Origin: Propionibacteriaceae bacterium
GTDB lineage: Bacteria; Actinomycetota; Actinomycetes; Propionibacteriales; Propionibacteriaceae
DNA: 5,251 bases
Direction: 5' to 3'
NCBI GenBank assembly: GCA_024636075.1
Contig: JAGXHS010000033.1
Coordinates: 1 to 5,251, forward strand
Numbering within the stretch: the stretch's first letter is position 1; each line of letters starts with the position of its first letter. Positions 1 to 4,232 of this stretch are shown here, in pieces. The notes under the pieces were generated by a model. That model did no database searches. It was not told the origin of the DNA and saw nothing but the letters and a program-made list of their open reading frames with translations. The position numbers were made by a program, and so were the translations under genes.

Positions 1-443
1 AGCCACTGATCTCCGCACTTGAAGCAGGTGCCGACAACTACCTGATCATCCCTGTCGACCCCGATCTCCTCACGGCGTGGACGTCAGCACTGCTGCGGCG
101 CAGCGGCCTCCCCGCCGCCGTGCGGGAAGGTGTGACTGTCCTCGACGAGGCACGGCGGACTGTGCTGGATGAGGCGGCGCGAGCAGTCCGGACAGCCGAT
201 CAACTGATCGCCCTGACTCCCACCGAGTTCCGGCTGCTGCGCGAACTCTCCTATTTTCCCAACCAGGCAGTGTCACGTGGAACGCTGCACCGACACATCT
301 GGACCGATGAGGGGATCACCGTGACGGGTCGACCGCTGGACACCCAGATGAGCAGGCTGCGGGCAAAACTGGAAGTTGATCCACGTGAGCCGAGGATGAT
401 CGTTACGGTGCGCGGGGAGGGGTACCGTCTCGATCCCCAATGA
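1..443 (+). CDS. OmpR/PhoB-family response regulator, C-terminal part (5' end outside window)
   Basis: DNA-binding response regulator of a two-component system, cut by the left edge; frame 3 is open from base 3 and 146 residues are visible. Residues 1-30 are the end of a CheY-like receiver: the ALEAGADNYLIIPVD segment corresponds to the family pattern AGADDYLxKPFD. After a short linker comes a winged-helix domain: beta strands from about residue 44, LTPTEFRLL at 71-79, a recognition-helix region ending in RLRAKL (118-123), and the wing GEGYRL (138-143) before the TGA stop. The conserved receiver lysine before the cis-proline is isoleucine here (codon at 48-50), so phosphorylation-driven switching may be altered. 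The phospho-acceptor aspartate lies outside the window. A GTG at 120 opens a shorter frame, but reading upstream gives good receiver sequence, so it is internal. The gene converges on recR with a 37-bp gap. The partner kinase and target genes are not visible. Family assignment is secure; the specific role is unknown. Confidence 0.9.
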   Translation, partial: PLISALEAGADNYLIIPVDPDLLTAWTSALLRRSGLPAAVREGVTVLDEARRTVLDEAARAVRTADQLIALTPTEFRLLRELSYFPNQAVSRGTLHRHIWTDEGITVTGRPLDTQMSRLRAKLEVDPREPRMIVTVRGEGYRLDPQ

Positions 444-480
444 ACCCCATCGGTGACCACGACGGAACCTGTCAAGCCGG

Positions 481-1104
481 TCAGGCGGGGGCGGTCAGGT
501 TGGCGGGCGAGTCCAGGTAACGACGCCCCGCGAACGCCCTACCCAATGTGACCTCGTCGGCGTACTCGAGGTCACCGCCCACCGGCAAACCGGACGCGAG
601 CCGCGAAATGCGCAGCCCCATGTCCTTCAACAGGCGGCTCAGATAGGTGGCCGTGGCTTCACCTTCGGTGTTCGGGTCGGTGGCAAGAATGATCTCGCTG
701 ACGGTGCCGTCCGCCAAGCGTGTCAGAAGCTCACGGATGTGCAGGTCGGAAGGGCCCCGGCCGTCAATGGGTGAGATCGCACCCCCCAGGACGTGGTAAA
801 GACCGCGGAATTCCCGAGTCCGTTCGACGGCAATGACATCCTTGCTCTCCTCGACCACGCAGATGACGGTGTCATCGCGTCGTGGGTCGCGACAGACTCG
901 GCACCTGTCTTCCTGGGACACGTTGAAGCAGACACTGCAGAACCTGGCCTTCTCCTTGACCGTACGAAGCACCTCAGCCAAGCGCAACACGTCCTCCGAC
1001 GGAGCGTCCAGCAGGTGGAAGGCGATCCGCTGGGCGCTCTTCGGCCCCACTCCTGGCAGTTGCCCCAGTTCGTCGATCAGGTCCTGAACGGCACCCTCGT
1101 ACAC
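481..1104 (-). CDS. recR: Recombination mediator protein RecR
   Basis: RecR (207 aa, usual length about 200) works with RecO and RecF to load RecA on SSB-coated gaps and in daughter-strand gap repair, in the cytoplasm. Domains in order: a helix-hairpin-helix in the N-terminus (GQLPGVGPKSAQRIAFHLL, residues 14-32); a C4 zinc finger with Cys56, Cys59, Cys68 and Cys71; a toprim domain from about 79 to 174, with Glu85 in VVEES and the ATDPNTEGEATA segment at 141-152; and the C-terminal segment ASGLPVGGDLEYADEVTLGR (170-189) typical of RecR. The start is GTG. An in-frame TGA lies two codons upstream, so it is the first possible start, and GGGGGT at 1110-1115 sits 5 nt before it as a ribosome binding site. 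The preceding ybaB ends 29 bp upstream on the same strand, which fits an operon. No key residue is missing. Assignment is very secure. Confidence 0.97.
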   Translation of the reverse strand: MYEGAVQDLIDELGQLPGVGPKSAQRIAFHLLDAPSEDVLRLAEVLRTVKEKARFCSVCFNVSQEDRCRVCRDPRRDDTVICVVEESKDVIAVERTREFRGLYHVLGGAISPIDGRGPSDLHIRELLTRLADGTVSEIILATDPNTEGEATATYLSRLLKDMGLRISRLASGLPVGGDLEYADEVTLGRAFAGRRYLDSPANLTAPA

Positions 1105-1133
1105 TCGTCACCCCCGCCGCAGCGCATTGTTCC

Positions 1134-1442
1134 TCAGAAGCCCAGCTCAGGCATCTGGGGCATCACGGTCGCTGCGCGCGCCTGAGCCTGAGAGTTGGCG
1201 TCTCGCACGGCCGCAATGATCAGATCTGAAAGGGATTCGGTGTCCTCGGGGTCACAGGCTTCGGGCTTGATCAACAACGTGATCAACTCACCGCCTCCGG
1301 TGACGGTTGCTTCCACCAGATCACCGCCCGCAGAGCCGACGAATTCGCTGGCAGCCAGCTCACTCTGCGCCGACTGCAGCTCTGCCTGCATTGCCTGCGC
1401 CTGGGCGAGCAGTGCGTTCATGTCCATGCCCTCAGGGAACAT
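1134..1442 (-). CDS. ybaB: YbaB/EbfC family nucleoid-associated protein
   Basis: Small DNA-binding protein of the YbaB/EbfC family (102 aa; E. coli YbaB is about 109). Family members form tweezer-like dimers and coat DNA as nucleoid-associated proteins. The sequence has the family layout: a long N-terminal helix rich in Gln/Ala/Glu (about residues 8-32, NALLAQAQAMQAELQSAQSE), a beta region with GGDLVEATVTGGGELITLLI (39-58), then PEACDPEDTESLSDLI leading into the C-terminal helix (60-88). The ATG start is supported by AGAGGAG at 1447-1453 on the minus strand, 4 nt before the codon. A second ATG (Met6) is possible but has no better signal. The gene sits between dnaX and recR, the position it holds in very many bacteria, and probably shares a transcript with recR. 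Its exact role in replication or repair is not settled even in model organisms; I infer only DNA binding. Confidence 0.94.
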   Translation of the reverse strand: MFPEGMDMNALLAQAQAMQAELQSAQSELAASEFVGSAGGDLVEATVTGGGELITLLIKPEACDPEDTESLSDLIIAAVRDANSQAQARAATVMPQMPELGF

Positions 1443-1552
1443 CGGTCTCCTCTATTCGGTGAAGTCTCACGCGCGATTGCGCCAACCGGATGGCGTCTCT
1501 GGCAGATTACGCGCTCAGACCAACAGGAGGGAGTCGACCTGCCGGTCACCGC
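1443..1552 (-). other. dnaX-ybaB intergenic spacer with a weak stem-loop
   Basis: This 110-bp gap is the only sizeable break inside the dnaX-ybaB-recR cluster. It contains a short inverted repeat, gcgcca/tggcgt (1479-1484 and 1491-1496, 6-nt loop), enclosed by a second complementary pair, gcgcg at 1471-1475 and cgcgc at 1510-1514. On the minus (sense) strand the inner stem has 5 Watson-Crick pairs and an A-C mismatch. No T-run follows in either direction, so it is not a canonical intrinsic terminator. It could be a processing or attenuation structure, or chance in GC-rich DNA. I found no convincing promoter; TAATCT on the minus strand is a -10-like hexamer without a -35 partner. Confidence 0.3.
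1447..1453 (-). promoter_or_regulatory. Shine-Dalgarno of ybaB
   Basis: On the minus strand this reads AGAGGAG, ending 4 nt before the ATG at 1442. It is the strongest ribosome binding site in the window and fixes the ybaB start at the first of its two ATG codons. Confidence 0.7.
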
Positions 1553-3868
1553 TCACTCGCTGTCGTCCTCGATGATCTCGGCACCCAGTTCGCTGGCGAT
1601 CAGCTCCCCCGCGCTCTGTGGATCTTCATCGAGTGGAGCATCGTCGTCGGAGACACTGTCATCCGGTTCGTTCCGCGCGTCTGTGGACAACGGGTCGGGC
1701 CGGGGTCGAGGCGCTGGCGCCCGTCTGGGCGACGATGCCGCCTCGGAGGATTCCGTGGGAGCCAATCCGCCGGTCGAACCACCAGCGTCGTCGGGTCTGA
1801 CCTGTTGAAGGGGTCGGATCCGTTGAACATTGGCCGGGAGATCGTCCGGCGTGCGCGTCGACGAGGCCCGCGGCGGCACCTGCTGGGTGGGCGTCGGTGG
1901 TGCGTCCGCGCCGTCCAGCACCGCTTCGACCTGCAAACTGGCGGCGATCACCGACACCATTGCCTGACGCAGTAGCTGGTCGATGCCACCTGAGAGGAAA
2001 TGGTCGCGGGCGCCCTGGTTCGCAAATCCGAGGACCAGTCGACCGTCGTGCACGTCCAGCACCTTGGTGTTCTGGCTGAGCAGCATCCAGGCAAACCTGC
2101 GGCGGGCCTTCACCTCGTCAAGAATCTGCGGCCAGAACCTGCGCATGTCCGCCGTCGAGAACGCTGCCGGATCCGCTCCGGGGCGGCCTTGCTGATCCTT
2201 GGGAACCGTCGGCCGATTGCTCGGCACCTCGCGATCCACCGGCGGTGACGCCGGCGGACGCTGGACGTGAGGTCGTTGCCGGGCAGGTCGCTGGCTGGTC
2301 AGCGGGCCTGACGACCGCTGGGACTCATCGCCTGCGGGCGCTTCCGACTGCTGCCCCTCCGGCTTGCCTTCTGCCATCGGCGTGCTGGTTGAATCGTAGG
2401 ATCCCGAAGTCGACTCGGATGTCGTCGACGGTACTGCCGTATCTGCCGCTGGCTGGGCTGGTCGGTCCTCGTAGCTGGCTCGCGATCGACTGGGTGCCTG
2501 AGTCACAATTTCCCCCGCGCCGCCAAGCCCGAGTCGTCGTTCCAGTGCGTCCAGCCGGGCGTGCACACCACGACCGTCGACGTCCGCCCCGGGTAGCAGG
2601 ACGCGGGCGCACATCAACTCCAGGTGCAGTCGCGGGGCGGTGGTTCCACGCATCTCGGTGAGCCCTTCGGCGATCACCTCGGCGGCCCGGGTCAGTTCAC
2701 CAGAACCGAGGCCGGCGGCCTGGCTGCGCAGCCGCTCGGACTGGTCGGCCGGAACATCTGCCAAGAGTCCACTCTCGACAGCATCCGGGACGGCGTTGAC
2801 GATCACCAGGTCACGTAGCCGGCGAAGCAGGTCCTCGGCGAAACGTCTCGGGTCCTGCCCCACCTCGATGATCTTGTCAATGGTGGCGAACACGCCACCC
2901 GCGTCACCGGCGGCCAAGGCGTCCATGATGTCGTCGAGCAACGATTCCGGGGTGAATCCCAGCAGTGCCGACGCCTGCTGGTAGGACACGCCACCTTCGG
3001 CCGCACCACCGAGGAGCTGGTCCAGCACGCTGAGCGAATCCCGCACGGACCCGGCGCCGGCTCGCACCACCAGTGGCAGCACTGCCTGTTCGACATTGAC
3101 GCCTTCACGCTCACACAGCTCGGACAGATAGCCGGTGAGCACCTTGGGCGGCACCAGGCGGAAGGGGTAGTGATGGGTGCGTGACCGGATGGTGCCGATC
3201 ACCTTTTCGGGTTCAGTGGTGGCGAAGATGAACTTCACGTGGGGTGGTGGTTCCTCCACCAACTTCAGCAGAGCGTTGAAGCCGGCAGCACTCACCATGT
3301 GGGCCTCGTCCACGATGTAGATCTTGTAGCGGCTGTTGACAGGAGAGAAGAAGGCTCGCTCACGCAGTTCGCGGGCATCGTCCACGCCGCCGTGAGAGGC
3401 GGCGTCGATCTCGATCACGTCCATGCTGCCACCGCCGCCCCGGGCGAGTTCACGGCAGGAGTCGCACTCACCGCATGGCGTCGGAGTTGGGCCCTGCTCG
3501 CAGTTCAGCGCTCGCGCCAGAATCCGGGCCGAGGTGGTTTTGCCGCAGCCCCGCGGACCGCTGAAAAGGTAGGCGTGGTTGACCTTGTTGTTGATCAGGG
3601 CCCGCCGCAGAGGTTCCGTGACGTGTTCCTGGCCGATGACCTCACTGAACACGTCCGGGCGGTAGCGCCGATAGAGGGCAAGTGGCATCTCCGGACGGTC
3701 GGCGCGAGCCGCAGGCTGTGCGGCGTGCTGCGCTGCGGGCTGTTCGTCGGCCGCTGGGGTGCCGGGGATCGGCTCCCCATCACCAAACAGCCCAGGGCCT
3801 TCCTGCTGAGGGGGCTCTTCATCGAGGAGCGGCTCCTCCTGCGGCGGGTCGTACTGCTCATCACTCAC
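1553..3868 (-). CDS. dnaX: DNA polymerase III subunit gamma/tau (DnaX)
   Basis: Clamp-loader ATPase that loads the beta sliding clamp and, in its tau form, tethers polymerase cores. It is 771 aa. Residues 1-60 are an acidic, Pro/Gln-rich extension. The conserved protein begins at about 61 (LALYRRYRPDVF, then VIGQEHVTEPL). Walker A is GPRGCGKTT (104-112); the zinc site is Cys123, Cys132, Cys135 and Cys138; Walker B is IVDEAH (185-190); sensor 1 is FATTEP (215-220); sensor 2 is Arg276 in SVRDSLS. The clamp-loader collar continues to about 430. A low-complexity Pro/Ser/Thr/Arg linker (455-570) leads to a folded C-terminal domain (570-655, DMRRFWPQILDEVKARRRFAW). A second linker leads to an acidic tail with the actinobacterial-looking ending SAGELIASELGAEIIEDDSE. 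The start is GTG; an in-frame TGA lies six codons upstream with no other start between. Met61 (ATG at 3688) is an alternative start at the classical DnaX N-terminus. I see no A-rich slippery heptamer like the one E. coli uses to make gamma, so only the long form is expected. It heads the dnaX-ybaB-recR cluster. Confidence 0.96.
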   Translation of the reverse strand: MSDEQYDPPQEEPLLDEEPPQQEGPGLFGDGEPIPGTPAADEQPAAQHAAQPAARADRPEMPLALYRRYRPDVFSEVIGQEHVTEPLRRALINNKVNHAYLFSGPRGCGKTTSARILARALNCEQGPTPTPCGECDSCRELARGGGGSMDVIEIDAASHGGVDDARELRERAFFSPVNSRYKIYIVDEAHMVSAAGFNALLKLVEEPPPHVKFIFATTEPEKVIGTIRSRTHHYPFRLVPPKVLTGYLSELCEREGVNVEQAVLPLVVRAGAGSVRDSLSVLDQLLGGAAEGGVSYQQASALLGFTPESLLDDIMDALAAGDAGGVFATIDKIIEVGQDPRRFAEDLLRRLRDLVIVNAVPDAVESGLLADVPADQSERLRSQAAGLGSGELTRAAEVIAEGLTEMRGTTAPRLHLELMCARVLLPGADVDGRGVHARLDALERRLGLGGAGEIVTQAPSRSRASYEDRPAQPAADTAVPSTTSESTSGSYDSTSTPMAEGKPEGQQSEAPAGDESQRSSGPLTSQRPARQRPHVQRPPASPPVDREVPSNRPTVPKDQQGRPGADPAAFSTADMRRFWPQILDEVKARRRFAWMLLSQNTKVLDVHDGRLVLGFANQGARDHFLSGGIDQLLRQAMVSVIAASLQVEAVLDGADAPPTPTQQVPPRASSTRTPDDLPANVQRIRPLQQVRPDDAGGSTGGLAPTESSEAASSPRRAPAPRPRPDPLSTDARNEPDDSVSDDDAPLDEDPQSAGELIASELGAEIIEDDSE
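1682..1690 (-). other. Exact match to the actinobacterial DnaA-box 9-mer inside dnaX
   Basis: The minus strand reads TTGTCCACA, identical to the DnaA box consensus TT(G/A)TCCACA of high-GC actinobacteria. It lies within dnaX codons for Leu-Ser-Thr in the unstructured second linker (about residues 727-729). No second close match was seen nearby, so this is not an origin. Binding is possible but not shown. Confidence 0.3.
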
Positions 3869-3875
3869 CCTCGGA

Positions 3876-3881
3876 ACCCTA
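3876..3881 (-). promoter_or_regulatory. Candidate -10 element for a leaderless dnaX mRNA
   Basis: The minus strand reads TAGGGT here, matching the actinobacterial sigma-A -10 pattern TANNNT. Seven bases separate it from the dnaX GTG at 3868, so transcription would start at or one base before the start codon. The only purine stretch before the codon (GAGG, 3869-3872) touches it with no spacing and would be a poor Shine-Dalgarno. No good TTGACA-like -35 is seen 16-18 bp upstream. Leaderless GTG/ATG mRNAs are common in actinobacteria, so the placement is plausible but unproven. Confidence 0.35.
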
Positions 3882-3913
3882 GTTCACCCACATGACGGAT
3901 ATCTCCTGCCTGC

Positions 3914-3933
3914 GCACTCGATCAGCCGAGTGC
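3914..3933. repeat. 7-bp inverted repeat upstream of dnaX (possible operator)
   Basis: GCACTCG (3914-3920) and CGAGTGC (3927-3933) are perfect reverse complements around a 6-nt centre. On the minus strand the element covers about -46 to -65 relative to the dnaX GTG, just upstream of where a -35 box would lie if the TAGGGT hexamer is real. That is where an activator or repressor dimer could bind. It does not match the actinobacterial SOS box. A small hairpin in a longer leader is the alternative. Confidence 0.35.
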
Positions 3934-3943
3934 TTCCCCAATC

Positions 3944-4016
3944 GTGACGAAACAACCCACATCCCGCTCCTTTTGCTCTCACAGCAAGAATCGGCCGATG
4001 TGGGTTGTTTTGTCAC
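3944..4016 (+). repeat. Long near-perfect hairpin with 20-bp arms and nested stem
   Basis: The arms 3944-3963 and 3997-4016 are reverse complements at 19 of 20 positions. The one exception (G3949 opposite T4011) is a G-U wobble in plus-strand RNA but a C-A mismatch in minus-strand RNA. Inside, ccg (3964-3966) can pair with cgg (3992-3994) across a 2-nt bulge. A nested stem, 3971-3977 with 3983-3989, closes a 5-nt loop (ctcac) and also contains one pair that is U-G only on the plus strand. No T-run follows in either direction. Candidates are a repeat element of the REP/MITE kind, a structured RNA, or a factor-dependent terminator. I cannot tell which from one copy. Confidence 0.7.
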
Positions 4017-4039
4017 ATCCGCCCTCCCCACTGCCGGGG

Positions 4040-4186
4040 ATGACAGCAGTTGAGACTGATCGGCAGCGACAGGCAGAGCTGGTGGCGGCAGGCTGGCGGG
4101 TGCTCCGCTTCACGGCGGACATGATCCGGCGAGGGCCGGAACTCGTGGTCTGCCAGACACGCGCGGCGACCCGGATCACGCGCTGA
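4040..4186 (+). pseudogene. Remnant of a DUF559 / Vsr-like endonuclease-fold protein (5' truncated)
   Basis: The plus-strand frame from the ATG at 4040 to the TGA at 4184 encodes 48 residues including AVETDRQRQAELVAAGWRVL followed by RFTADMIRRGPELVV. This resembles the last third of DUF559 proteins, where a Glu/Asp strand, D-x-x-R-x-x-x-L, a GW-x-VLRFT strand and a helix near P-x-x-VV end the restriction-endonuclease-like fold. The rest of that domain, including the earlier catalytic region, is absent: upstream sequence is the long hairpin and the dnaX leader. The open frame extends back to a GTG at 3944, but that part merely translates the hairpin and resembles nothing I know. I therefore call it a decayed gene end, not a functional protein. 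The similarity is recognised by eye; a real short protein of unknown role cannot be excluded. Confidence 0.55.
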
Positions 4187-4197
4187 TCGCGCGGATC
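4174..4197 (-). terminator. Candidate hairpin terminator of glpD
   Basis: gatc (4174-4177) and cgcgc (4179-4183) pair with gcgcg (4189-4193) and gatc (4194-4197) around a 5-nt loop, giving nine base pairs with one bulged A (4178). Read on the minus strand it starts 35 nt after the glpD stop codon. There is no U-tract, which is frequent in actinobacterial terminators but leaves the call weak. The stop codon of the plus-strand DUF559-like remnant lies in the loop. Confidence 0.35.
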
Positions 4198-4232
4198 TCA
4201 CCAAGGCGGCTCGCCTGGAAACAGGGCTGGGC

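Larger units (their letters stand above)
3869..4232. other. glpD-dnaX intergenic region without an intact gene
   Basis: This 364-bp spacer separates two minus-strand genes. From the dnaX side it holds a possible dnaX promoter, a 7-bp inverted repeat (3914-3933), a 73-nt long-armed hairpin (3944-4016), a plus-strand DUF559-like remnant (about 4040-4186) and a bulged hairpin (4174-4197) just past the glpD stop. I looked for a bacterial SRP RNA gene, often found near dnaX, and did not find its conserved GGAAG/AGCAGCC core on either strand. No tRNA-like cloverleaf was recognised. Confidence 0.6.

Noticed and set aside
444..480. Bidirectional terminator between the response regulator and recR
   Set aside because: The 37-bp gap has no stem of useful length and no T-run.
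793..1185. 130-codon plus-strand frame opposite recR and the ybaB end
   Set aside because: Antisense to strongly conserved RecR motifs, low-complexity translation, no ribosome binding site.
3785..3805. Clamp-binding-like GPGLFG in the DnaX N-terminal extension
   Set aside because: Only the Leu-Phe pair matches the QLxLF-type motif and the glutamine is misplaced; too weak to call.
1553..3868. Programmed -1 frameshift in dnaX producing gamma
   Set aside because: No A-rich slippery heptamer in the correct phase was seen; short GAAAAG and CTTTTC runs are in codon phases that do not fit.
3239..3895. 218-codon plus-strand open frame opposite the start of dnaX
   Set aside because: It lies fully antisense to the conserved ATPase core and resembles no family; long antisense frames are expected in GC-rich coding DNA.
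3944..4039. GTG-initiated N-terminal part of the 80-codon frame over the hairpin
   Set aside because: It simply translates the inverted repeat, has no Shine-Dalgarno, and only the part after 4040 resembles a known family.
4202..4219. Small inverted repeat aggcg/cgcct just downstream of glpD
   Set aside because: Only 5 bp with a 3-nt loop and no T-run; weaker than the hairpin at 4174-4197.
3869..4232. Possible SRP RNA (ffs) gene, often adjacent to dnaX
   Set aside because: The conserved SRP core motif was not found on either strand, and the hairpin present has the wrong sequence.
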